In this document: one piece after another, positions 10,701 through 24,100 of the stretch | Layout: each line of letters starts with the position of its first letter | Position numbering within the stretch: the stretch's first letter is position 1 | NCBI GenBank assembly: GCA_039619475.1 | Contig: CM077115.1 | Coordinates: forward strand, 493,231,352-493,295,351 | Direction of reading: 5' to 3' | DNA: 64,000 nt | Source of the DNA: Icerya purchasi | Taxonomy: Eukaryota; Arthropoda; Insecta; Hemiptera; Monophlebidae | The notes under the pieces: model-generated | Told to the model about the DNA's origin: nothing | Seen by the model: only the letters and a program-made list of their open reading frames with translations | The model's database searches: none | Made by a program: the position numbers and the translations under genes

Positions 10701-13700
10701 AATGTGTTGATGCCTTCTGAAGTGTTATGAAATATTTTCAATATCGCAATGAGCAAATACGGAAGACATTATTCGCCGTAAAAGTTACTCCCAACTTGAA
10801 TTACGTAGAGTTTATTTTTCTTCTTCTAATTTTATCAGTTTCTTCTATGATTAGTTTCCTAAATTTTGTATAAAACTGCGCTTGTGATTGTGTGTGTATG
10901 TGTGTGAATTTATGTAATTAAGCATTATTGAGTTTTGTTATTAGGCACTAATTACTGAATAATTATTAATCGAAATGCATGTGGTCAGCTATTTGAAATT
11001 ATTTGGGACGGTCTTTAAATTTATTTGTCGCATGATTAAAATAACTACTAAAGAAGCATTTATTCGAGATCACCAGGAAATAACAGTGACAATATAAGTC
11101 GGTTAGAAGTACTATTAACGGCGAACATTTACATTGGAACCTATTTTGTTAGAATAGGAATAAGAAAAGAAAAAAAAAAATCAACACCGATAGTTATTAT
11201 AAGTTTTCTTAAAATTTTTTCCTGTTTTAGGAAAGTCCGGAATTATTTTCTCTAGCAGCAAAATTAAGTGATGAAATGATAACGTTAGCTTTCGATTATT
11301 TCGGAATGAATATATTTAAAAATCAATCGACATTAGTTTCGATTGTTTGCACATTAGCTAAATGGAACGGATTTAAAGAGACACCAAATGCGGTTACGTT
11401 ATTGTGGAATTATTATGCCGATATCTATCCACTTGATTTGGCTTCGTTTATTCGACTTGCCGAAGTGATTATCGAATATGATTATTGCACGTCCGTTCCA
11501 AATAATGTAATTCACATATTTTTATCTAATATTAAGTATAATTTTTATTAAAAGATTGAATTTACGCTGAAATTACATCAACCGAATGGTTTATGCTCTG
11601 ATTATTATACTTTAACCAGTAACAATAAAAGCGCATATATATTAATGCGTTCATAAATATCAAGTCGAATAAGAAATAAATAAATAAATATGCTGAAATA
11701 ATGCGCTTAAAGTTTGTTTTAAATTTTTTTTCAAGATTGTTTTTCAGTAGTGGCTTTAAATTTTAAGCACTATAATGAATTTATTAAAATACAAATTATT
11801 TTCATTTTGTGCAGTAAGAGAGAAGAAATTTTACCATTTTTAGCTCAATGCAAACTTATAAAATTCCATGATTTTTTTTGTATGACCATTTATAAACAGG
11901 GAAAATCGCAGTACGCGCGCCAAAAATTTCTTCGAATACTTCATAATAAAAAAGAAAAAGAAATGTAAAATTTATTAAAATATAAATTAAAAATTAATTA
12001 TAAAACATGCTTAATTTTTTACAAAGACTTGACAATTTTCGAAACTACTTGTAATAAATACTATTTTTTTGCTGATTTAAATTAGTCTTACAATAAATTA
12101 TGTAAATTTTTTCTTTTTTTTTGTTCAACTTCTTCACTTTAATCAGTTTATATATGGTATATCTTTGTTAATATATATACTAGATTTTACAAGAAATCGG
12201 CAAATTAAAGTATAATGTTACAAATCCAGAACAGAAGATAAAGGTTGCATCGTTTATGAACAAACATTTGTTGGAAAATCCTTTAACACCGTTACCTTAT
12301 TTTCCTGATGTAATAATTACGGCTGGTACAGAAGTAACTTATAATTACGAAAATGAAACGTTAAAATTAAAATACCACATTCCTCTGTGGACTGTAATAC
12401 AAAATAGTATTCGCACTTTTCCGAATGAAGTAAGTGTTCATTTTGATACGGTAATTTACGTTTATTATTATTATTATTATTGGTAATTTGTCCTTAAACA
12501 GTTTGTATAGTTATGAACATTTTTTTGTTCAACGCTTGGAAGACACTGTGTCTTTTCCTTAAACTGGCTTAACAATGTTTAGAACCTTTCAAATTTTCAT
12601 GGTATCAATACGATCATTTCAATTTTTTTTGTTTAAAGTATTGACAAAATATGCCCAACCAGCTATTTACTTTCTTTTTTTTCCAGATTTTTACAAAAGG
12701 AATATATGTGTAAGTGCATCTAACTAGGTCCCACTTTGTCGGTGTAGAATTAAGCCCAGTACAGTATACTAGACAAAATTTCTGATCGATTGAGACCTCA
12801 CTGAGCCGTCTAAGTACAAAACTCGCCGAGATATTTGAGTTTGAAGTTGAAATTTAAAAAAAAACATACTTTTGTGAAAAACGAGTTTAAAGTTTTGCAT
12901 AGCAACCAGGCGACAAGCGAGACGCATTCAAGTTTTTGGCCATAGAACATGAAGGCGAGGTCGGATCATATTGCGGTTTGCGGCATTGAAAAGAGCGTTC
13001 ACTCTATCAGAAAAACCAAAAATCCCAAAATCAACATTTCTGACCTAACATCCGATAAATCGTTGTATTTCCGGAAATGATTTCGACAAAGTGGGATCTA
13101 GTTACTTTCATGTACACATATGTGCTTGGAAATTCATTTATTATTCTACGTACGTGCGGATAATACGGTAATGCGTTTATATGGCGAAATCAATTATAGT
13201 TTCTTTTATATTTTACAGGCTTAAAAATCCCTATGTACTAAAAATTAATTACAAATTATTTTCTTCGACCCATTTTCCAAAATTTTAGCCAGAGGTAGCT
13301 TCATACTGTTCCATAAATAATAATTCATTAATATGGATGCTGATTTCTGGTATGTGTTTTCAAACTTTTAACGTGACATTGCACGTTACTAAATAGTTTA
13401 TATTTATTTACAATAGTTCCTGTTGCATCAGTTGCAAAAATGTTTTGTGGTGCGGGGATTTTTGGATAGCGATTACCTTGCGAATTAAAGCTGTTGTAGT
13501 CTGTCTGATGTGTGAACTTTTTGTTTTCGCGTTTTCGCGTTTCCTCTGGGATTTACTGACCAGTGGAGCTATTAAAAATTTTCACGAAATAATGCAGTGT
13601 GATAAATGTTCCATATCGTTTACGTGTTAGCTCGTCAAATGTAGTAGTATTAATTAGATAGCAGTTTTTTCTTACAATAGTATTGCACTGATATTCGAGA

Positions 13701-16700
13701 AATTGTTACCTGTTGCCTTATTCGAAAAGTCTTCAGTGTAGGCAGAAAACGAATAAGCATGCAATTAATCTGCTTGTTCGAACATATCTAAATCTTACGT
13801 TGTGTTACATGTTAAAAAGTTTTTGAATTTGATATTGAATAATCCAGATTTCTAAACAATCTTATATACATATCGATATTATATTACTAAGACTAATTTG
13901 AACGATATAATATATTTAACAGCATATAGGACACGGATACTTTTTTCACGTCGACATTTCCTATTTATGCATTATTTTTGCGTTAAATTAATTTTTAAAT
14001 TTCAGAAGTAACATTTTGAAATTTTTTTATTTTCCCGCGAAGAGTTGAAAAAGCAGAAATTTCTTTTTATCAAACATTTTCTTATGCTAGGTACAGTTAC
14101 GATGCATTAACAAATTAAATTTTCGAATTAACATTAAACAGGTTGGCCATTCAACCGGGAATAAGCCGGGAATTTTGTCGTAAAACTTGGGAAAGAAGTA
14201 AAAATAGCCCAGAACGATATTTTTAATAAGAAAAAATCATTTGAAGCGAAAAATGAATGCATTTTTTTACTGTACTTTACTCAAAATAAATTACGAAGTT
14301 CTATTTTATCCATATAAAATATACTGCGGCGGTCAAATATTGTCAATAACAAAAAAAAATCCATTCTTCTTTTTGTACAATTCTAGTAATCAAGAAATTA
14401 GGAGGATTTGGATCAGGAAATCCGGGAATAAATCGGGAATTTAAATATGTATGTTTGAGTGGCCATCGTGTTAAATTAACTGTACAAAATATAATTTTAA
14501 ATATATTTATTTACGCAATGAAAGGAAAAGTAAACTTATACCGAGCTGAAAAGAAAACTTATTTAATTTCATACAAGTTATGAATTTTAAGTTAATGATA
14601 AAATATAATATATATATATGTACATTTCAACCGCTAAATTTTAAGTGGCTATTAATCGAATACAGAAGGCGTTAATCAAATTAATAACAATATGTCAACG
14701 AAAAAAAATTTAAAAAATGGCATTTACGAGGCGTAAAATAAATAGCAGCTCGCATCTAATAATAAACCTCAAAATAATTGAAGTAATTGAATGCCATAAG
14801 TATTTAGTCTTCGACAGAAAATTAACATTAAAAAAAAAATAAATAAATAAATAAATAAAAAAGGAAAAAGTGTAATAAAAAATGCTTCGGAAGTGTTTAA
14901 TAAATGAGATTAAATGGCCGATTATCCATTAACAAATCGTATGATTTATATATATCTAATGAGAACCTAAATCGAATACGCAACAATAGTAATCTCTACA
15001 ATGAGTAAAACGCATTTGAAAATAATCGAAACATTACTAAATGAAACAGCGTACCCAGGATCGGCCAGTGGATTAGTAGTGATAAAATGTGCAGATACAT
15101 TTGCAGTATTTATACAATGTATATGTACAGAATGATGAGATATAAATGATACTAATGTGGAGTTATTATATAAATTATATTTTATTTTTTATCTTATTAA
15201 ACTTGAGCATCTGAAAAGAACTTCATCTAACATGTAGAATTATTTTTATTTCTCTTAATAATTTTGTTCATTTCAGAATTGCGCTAGTCACGATGATACT
15301 TTGTATTGCATAAAATTCTGCCACGCTGTCTTGAAGAAAGATCCTCATTATATTAATGAAATGTTACCGTGTATTGAAGACATATTGAATTTATTGTCCA
15401 GGTGATTTTCATCGTTGTATAAATATTTTATCGATGTTTGCGGAGTAAACATTTTTCTGTACTCACGTGTGTGCGCTATCTATGTTTAATATTCTTAAAA
15501 TTTAACCAAAGTAACATAAACTACCGCGTATTATGAAATTGCGCAAAAGTGTGTGTAATGCCATTGATCGAACGCTGGTCGGATATTGTTAAATATCGCT
15601 TTTGTTCACTTAGCTTGTTATAAGCCTGCGGAGTTGATTTGAAATCTCTGAATGCTATTATAATTACGATTTTATATGTGTACATTTGAAATGTGCATAT
15701 AAACGTTGGACAGATATTAGCAATTTTTTACACTATTGTTTTTTCCAATTTTTTCATATTATATATTCTTTATTTTTTTCGCTCTTAATTTATTTAATTT
15801 CAAATTAAATCGAATAGCGCTCAATTATCTGATAATTAAACAGATCATGCTGAAGAACTAAGTTAGCTCTCTCGCACCCTAAATAGTTAATTAATAATTT
15901 GTTTAAAATTACGTATTACTTCTCGAATAGCACTGTAGTGGACAAAACTCACAAACAGTTCTACATGCCATAAAAATAACAATAATGTAAAACGAAACAT
16001 AAAACCTATTATTTTGACGCTCTCCTATCATTATATTTATATTATTATTTAATTATTGCACGGTTTTTTGTTAAAAATGGGTGTATATTTTCAATAAAAC
16101 ATGCATCATGCTATTTAAATAAGTATTTACTGCTTAGCAGCGAAACAAAAATTAATACAACTGTTGTATTTTTTGTATTTTCGCCTTTAATATATATATA
16201 TATATGTGTATTTTAATTTTAACGGTGAATTTTTCCGCTGTTTTTTTTTTTCTTATTTTATTTTCCAAAAGTTTAATGTTTCTTACTTAACTTTTCTCAT
16301 CAAAGTCTTCTAGCCATCATTATCGCAACATTATAATTTAAAATTTATTTCACAAAGTTTATTCAATAGGCGTATTACTTTATATTGTGAATAAACTTGT
16401 TTAGTTTCATTTTTTATCAAATTTTCCGACTTAGTCACATAGAAAGATTAATTGTAAATTTTATTACTAGAATAAACGATAATATAAGTGTTGGGCACTC
16501 ACGCAACGGGCACACTTGCCCAGTAAGACCCACAACTTATTTATATACATATATAAAAAAAAAAAAAAATATGAGACACGCGGTTTATTTTAAAATATGT
16601 AATATTTGTAAAATTTGGCTTTTCATCATAACATTATAACTTCAGTAATGAAATAAATTAAACATATATATTTTCTGTATCCGAACTGTTATTTCCAATT

Positions 16701-17717
16701 TTCAGAATTTCATCGGAATCTACAGAAGCCGTAAGTGTCGATGTATTGTCAGCTTGTATAGATATTTCTTGCTTGTTGCTTCACATTCTACCAGACGATA
16801 TATTACGCTTCTACTCTAGTTTAATGTTATTGCCCGATTACGATATTATCGTTAAAACGGATTATTCGAAATTTTCCTCGAAATATTACAACAATGGTCT
16901 ATTATGGAGTATCATTGAAATGGAAGAAAAAAAATACCAGACTCATTCTGTTTTGATGGCATATTTGAAGTTCTTACGTAAGCTGACAAAGGTAATTGTT
17001 ATTCAATAAAGTAATAGCGCCAATTTATCATTATTAACATTTTGTTATTGGTGTTAATGTATTTAATTTGGTGCGTATACCTTTGTTGTTAATCTGTTAG
17101 TATTGAGTTAAAATGAATTAGCAGGGAATCGGCGTGAAAGTTCATTGATAAATTTAATTAATTAAAGTAGTTTACTTCGTTATTGACATCATCTCTTTAG
17201 TGCAATCAATGGCATGACTGATATAATTAGTAATAATCTTATAATAATATGGTCTTCAACATTTTTTTTTTTTTTTTTATTGCTTACACCACGTAAGAAT
17301 TTAAAGGATAGTTCATTAGATGTCCTGGTTATTCGTTTTTATCTGTTTGTGGCATTGTTTATTGTGCAATTTATATTTTAGTAATTTTCGATAAAAATCC
17401 GTTGCTTTTGGCGGTAAATCTTATTATTTATTCACCATATCGTGTCTGGGAATATTGTAGAAATTTAAGTTACAAAGAAATTAATATACAGTGCGCTGAC
17501 ACAGAAGTTTCATGAGTTACTATCAAAAATATTATTTACTTTTAAATCTTAACTTCCGCCAACTATTGTGGTTTGCTGTGTGTATTGTATTTATTTAGTA
17601 ATACGTCCGAAAGAAAGAAAAGTCAAATAAACGAAAAAAATCTTTAGTGTAAATGTAAAATTGATTTAAAAAGTGAAAAAATTAAAGATATTCAGGCAAA
17701 GCAACGAAAACAGTTGA

Positions 17718-17748
<31 letters not shown>

Positions 17749-19798
17749 CATTAATTTCGAACTAATTATTAATTTTATGATGATAATAAAACACTTAGAA
17801 TTTGGCATACAAATATTAACGCAACTATTTAATTATCTTTTTTTGTTTTTTGCAGGATGCAACAAACGAAACATGGTATATACTAGGTGGAGTAATGCTT
17901 ATATTTAACGCACTAGTTAAGATTGAAGAGGCTGTCTGGCATTTTAAAAATAAACCGAAAGACCTCTATTTGATAATTTGGTACAGTGTTGAAATTTTAA
18001 ATGAAATTTTCACGAAAGCCGTGACCGATATGTTTCACGACAGACATAAATCTAGTATGGAATTAAAGGAGTTTACGTTAAAAGCTGAACTACATTTTCC
18101 GACAATTTATTTCATCGCCAAATATTGCGTGGTCACTTTACTGACCAATCAACGGCTAATTCAAGCGATAGCTACAATGGGTGAGTATCTGTCGGTGGGT
18201 GTTTTTAAAAATTATATTTATACATGTGTTATACGCCGTTTAAGAAGTTCTTCGATTTGTCTAATAATGTATAAAATACATTTAATTCCATTTTTCTTGT
18301 TATTTTAGGAGAAAGAAGTTTATTCGAACGTATGGAAAGTTGTGTATCATGGTCTGTAGGTTTGTCGGCTGTAATAATTAACAATGTCTGCTCTTCAGTG
18401 TCCTTATTATACAGAAGTCTGATATTAAAAGAAATTATCGTCGTAAGTGGAATTATTTTTCGTTGTATTCCTTTAAAAATGTTTTTTGATACGCGTTTTT
18501 TATATTACTCAGATAAAATGATCACCTAATTTTATTGCATTCAAGTGTTTGGTCATACACACTGTACTTGTACAGCGATAATAAGTGATTACAATCAGTT
18601 AATAGTGTAGTCTTTTGTACGTCTACATTTCATATTGGAATTTTGTGAGTGTACTAATAGTAATTTAATAATACTTGTGTAAATATGCCGTATTAACTTT
18701 ATAACTATGAATTAAACTAAATCGGGGTTACACAAGCGCGAGTCTTATCAAAACAAGACCACGTATATCGTTTTAGATGGTTTTAAAGATGTTTTTCTTT
18801 TTAATAAATTAACATATGAAATATGAAAAACTTGTTTAATATTGTTATCTTCTTAGAGAAACATAAATTGGTTAAATCAAAGTTTACTCTTTACTTTTTA
18901 ATAATAATTGCTTCAAATAAGCTGATAAACATGAATTGGCATCATTTATAAAATTTCTCGGCTACATAGGTGGATTGCTTTTACTTGTTCTCAAATTTGT
19001 TCTTGTAACTGTGTGTTTTTTTTTGTTTTTTTTTTTTTTTTTTATAATTATAGTATTATTTTATCGATCTTCAAAGAAAGAGTTTTAAATATAACTGGAA
19101 TTAGGAAATTAACCGAAGCGGCCAACCTTCCATTTAGAAGGGAAAGTGTTGCTCCGACACTATTAAAACTCACTGATAAAAGTAATAGTTCTTGCTTAAA
19201 ATAATTTACTTATCGAGCCATATTAAAAAAAAAATTTACGAATCTTTACTATTATTTCTACTTTAACGCAATGAAAAAATGAATAAATAAATAAAATTAA
19301 ACGAGTCCATAATTTCGTTACGCTTTAGTTTTCAATCGCTGTGTATTATTTTAACTCGATAGTTATTAGACTTCCTATATAATGTTATATGGACTTTTCA
19401 GTTTATAAGAGTAAATTCGAAATCTTATTTCATGAAACACTAGTAGAAGTTCGTATTAATTAATTTGAGGGAGGCTCTTATCAAAAATTACTATTTGAAA
19501 ATAAAAAAACACGATATAAACTTAACCATTTTTTTTCTGCTCATGTTTTTAAGTTCACATTAATATTAAAATAATTAATTTTCTATTTATAATTAAGTAT
19601 AAGTAAATAAACAGCAAACAACCGAAATATAATAAATTCAAAAAAGATTATATTTTACGAAAACCAAAAACCGGCATGTTTCGAGGTCACTTACTGCATA
19701 ATCGCATAATAACTACAACTATAGGGTAGGTGATTCCAAAACATGTCGGTTTGTATTTTTTGTGTGAATAAAATGAGTTTAATAATATCTATTTTTTT

Positions 19799-19839
<41 letters not shown>

Positions 19840-21152
19840 ACGTATTACAGAAAATTATAGTTATAAAAATATAAAATATAGCCGACATGTTTCGGAACAT
19901 CTATTCCCTACAAAATGAATCATAAAAAAAATCACAAAACTATATAAAAACAAAACATAAATAATTCTTAATAATTAAAAATTTGAAAAACAGAAGATAA
20001 TTATTTTAGTGCAAAAAGTCTAATTTTATATTGTTCTTTGAAATAAATTTTTAATAATTTTTTCATCAAATTCTTAGATATTCAATATTAAGATTTTATT
20101 TACAGACATCACCGCTCAGCATTAAATCAATCTTCATTCCACAAATTTCTTAAAAGTGATTTTATCCATTTCAGAGTAAAAAACATCGCTCTGGCTTTGC
20201 GATTGCTGTTGTAGTTTTAAAATAATTGTAATTAATTTTACAGTTCAATTATTTATTTATTTTTTTTTAGTTGATCGACTAAGTTAAACAAACAAATTTT
20301 GTTTGCGTCATTAAAAAGTTTTCTGATAATAAAACGATATTTTTTTTTTTTTTGTATTTTGTGTTTTGTTTTGTTAGTAAACTGGGAAGTTGGACCCCTT
20401 GAGCCTCTCATAAACGACTATTTTTCTACGCTCAACTTAATTTTCGACAGGATTACTGATATTACGTTTTTGCGGGTTTCGTTCGTTTGAACAAGTTTTG
20501 CTCTATCAGATTGAAGTTTAAAATTGCATTCTTATATTTCGCTGAATTTTTAAATAATTTCTAACACAAAATTTAACTGCCTGTTTTGTTGAAATAGGTA
20601 ACTTACAGTTACTTTAGTTTACAATGAGGCGTAATTTTAAAAAATTAGAAATGACCTGAGAAGTGAGTACTTTTTTTTTTAAGAACGGTTACATATAGTG
20701 TGAAGTTACTAGCAATTTTCGTAATAGTGTGACTTTATTCATTAAAAAATATTCGATAGGTCAAGGTAATAAATTCAATTTTAGCTCAAAACAATTTTTC
20801 ATGTACAATGTAACTTTTTATGGATGAAGCGGTGGCTAATGGCGATTCGTAATGAAATTTCACATGCAAGTTGCAGTGAGCGCCTATAAAAAATTTCTAT
20901 TCAATCACGCAGAAACCACGGGTCAACTACACAAAAGCGTAATAGAAAATTTTTGAATATTTCAATGTAACGGTGGAAATTAACAAAAGCATATAAAAAA
21001 ACAACTGATAGAAGTAAAAGACAAACATTTTATTAAGGAATTATTTTTATGTATTTTTTTAAACTGCTCTTTCGTTTAGTGCTTAATACTAAAATAGACA
21101 AAAAATTCGAACCACTAAAATAAACTGAAATAACAACTAATAGTCAAATTTT

Positions 21153-21183
<31 letters not shown>

Positions 21184-24100
21184 CGCAGCGATATCTGATT
21201 TATGCATTATTTTTAATTGCTAGGGTTATTGTGGTGCTCTTAACTGTTCTACAGCAGGCCTAATGTTAAATAATACTTCAAGTAGTGGGAAAATCTGCTC
21301 ATAACGCAAACGGCATTCATATAATGCTTTCAAAAAGAAACCAAATTTTCTCGATAATTTATTTTATCAAAATTATTTCTTTTATAAAAAAAAAAAAATT
21401 TTACATTATTTCAAAGATACGATTAAAATAATTTTACTTAATAAGTTTGCCTGTAAATTTTAAACGGGTTTTTGTAACTGTTTTTATTGTTTAATTTTCA
21501 AATTATTTTTTATTATAAAAGTATGTACATTTTAATATAATAAATTAAATTTCCAAAATATTTGCGTCGTTTAAACGGAGTTACATACTACATAACGCTA
21601 ATACTTTATGTTATTGTTCAATAGCTGGTCTAAAGGTAGACTAAATAGGTGAGACCCTGTACTTAATTTTAGATTAAGTATAGTGAAATTGTAAGCTAAT
21701 GAAAAGCCGATTAATGCGCTTTTAGAATATTGAAACTTACTCTTTAATATACCGAATTCTTGCTAAAGTACATTTATTCACCTTTCGACAGAGCATTTAT
21801 CAAATACATTTTCTCTGAATCATAGATTTTATATGATTACCGCTATCATAATTTAATCTAATTCTTTTGTATTATTATTAAATTAACCATTAATTGTAGT
21901 AAACGCGGTATATGTTGATTTATACATAATACTAACAATTATATGTACATGATAATAAATGCACTTATGTATTGTTATAGGAAGCGGGAATTGAGTTACC
22001 AAAATTGTCAAAAGCTGTGATAAAGGAAATGTATAATCCGTACTCGTTGTTCACGTACACGTATAATTGTTTCAGTTACCCGTTGAAATTATTAACTATA
22101 AAATTTCTTACTAAACTGGCTGACGTAAGTTAGTATAACTTTTTTATTTTGATTTATTTTTTGTAGCATACGACAAAAAAAGATATTTTTGTTTTTACAG
22201 ATTCGTTTTTTTTTTTTTTCGCATTATAAAAATGACACAACCAGTTTTGCTGAAAATGTTTAATTACACATAAGCAACAATTCAAATAAATGTTGCATAA
22301 TTAAATTACGTTATTTAAATATTTATTTAATAAATATTTTCCTTTATTGCTACTGTAATTAATTTCCCAAAGGTGATAGTTACTGCGATCATTCCGAAAA
22401 TCGAAATTAAAAATTTTATGATATATTTTTGTTTTTCAATATGAAAATTTCAGAAAAACAGTTTTTAAACAAATGCTTGTTTGTTTGAACGGGCGCATGT
22501 GTGCCTCTGAGTGAACATGTTTTTATGTGTGCGCGTGTATAAATGTTTGTCTTAAAAAAATGATACCATTTACTTCCAGTTCATGTTATTTGTGTATATA
22601 TTAATATAAATCATAACTGTTAGATTTTGAGCAAATTAAAATTAATTTCATTTTTTTTTTGGAAAATCTAATTGTGAAACAGGGTTAAATATAATGTCAG
22701 TTGATGCGTCTTGACATAAAAAATACGTAATGTAATATTTAAGGTAAAAAAAAAAAAAAAAGAGAAATGGGTTTAATATTTAAAAAAAAAAATAAAATAA
22801 ATAAAAAAACTGGGCAAGAATTACTGATAGATAAACAGAAGAGAGAAGAAATTTTAATAAAAAATTCAGAAGCGCGCTAAACAAAAAAATATATAAAGAA
22901 CCAAAAAACAAAATAAAAATTTCACTCGCATATTCGAATACAAATATTAAAAATAAACATTTATTAATCTGTCGTTATATATGTGTATGGATGTGATTCG
23001 TAGTTTGAAATCAAATTAGGCAACAGAGGCACTTAGAAAAGTGAAGGTGAGGACAGAAAAGAAGTACCTGACATCTACACCTACGTCTTGATTTCGCAAT
23101 TCCCCAATAACTTGTTAAGGATTGAGGAGACTACTCACTTTACTTTATTTTGCGGTTCGTTTAATTTTGTTAGCTTCAAACTACTAAACTTCTTGATTAT
23201 TATCGCTAATTTTTGAAGCATTTTCATATGGAACTGAAGCCTAGTATTTTCTTTTAAAACTAATAACTTAATGAAGTGTTTTCGCCTCGGTGTTGGAATA
23301 AATATTTTTCGTCATTGAAAAATTTTTCAATGTCATAATTTTAGCAAAAAGTGATTTATATAATTTCGACTTATGAATCTAATTTCACATTAATAGTAAT
23401 GTTTATTCTTAAATATCTCAAAATATTTATTTTCTATTTTACAAAAAAAAAAAAAATTGTTTTATATGTTACATATTATATACCGATGTAATATTAAAGT
23501 TTATAAAAATAATTTTAATTATAATAATAAATCATGCCGCAAAGAAATTTCAACTCTAAACAAAATATTCGGATTATCAGAGAATTTTCCATTTTAGAAC
23601 GTAGCGAGTTGTTGCAAGGAGTATCGACAAAAACAAAAAATCCGTACAACAAAACGTTCTACCTTTCGATTTTCTTTAACATAACTTCCTCTATCCGTAT
23701 GTGTTTATATTAGATAATTTTGTTATCCAAAGTCTTTTCAATAAGAAATCACAATGAGCAGGGAAGAAGAGAATGCGAAAGGTAATTTTAAAAAAAGATA
23801 GTTAACAAAGCAGTTAACTTCAGTCAAATGTTAAACAACTTTTCCAAAGATTACCAAGCTTAGCCAGAGTTGTAATTCAACTGATACTTCCAAAACGTGT
23901 AAAAGAAACTATTAGTTGAACGGAAGTACAAAATATTTATAGCTTTCTTCCTAAAAAATTTCGAAGAGCCTATCAAAAAAACAAAAGATCTCGCACTTAG
24001 AATAGGCAGGAAAGACATCTATTGTGATTGCAGAAAAATATTTAAAAAGAAAATAAATAAAGCCGAAAATACTTTTGCAACAAACATATATAATCTTGGT

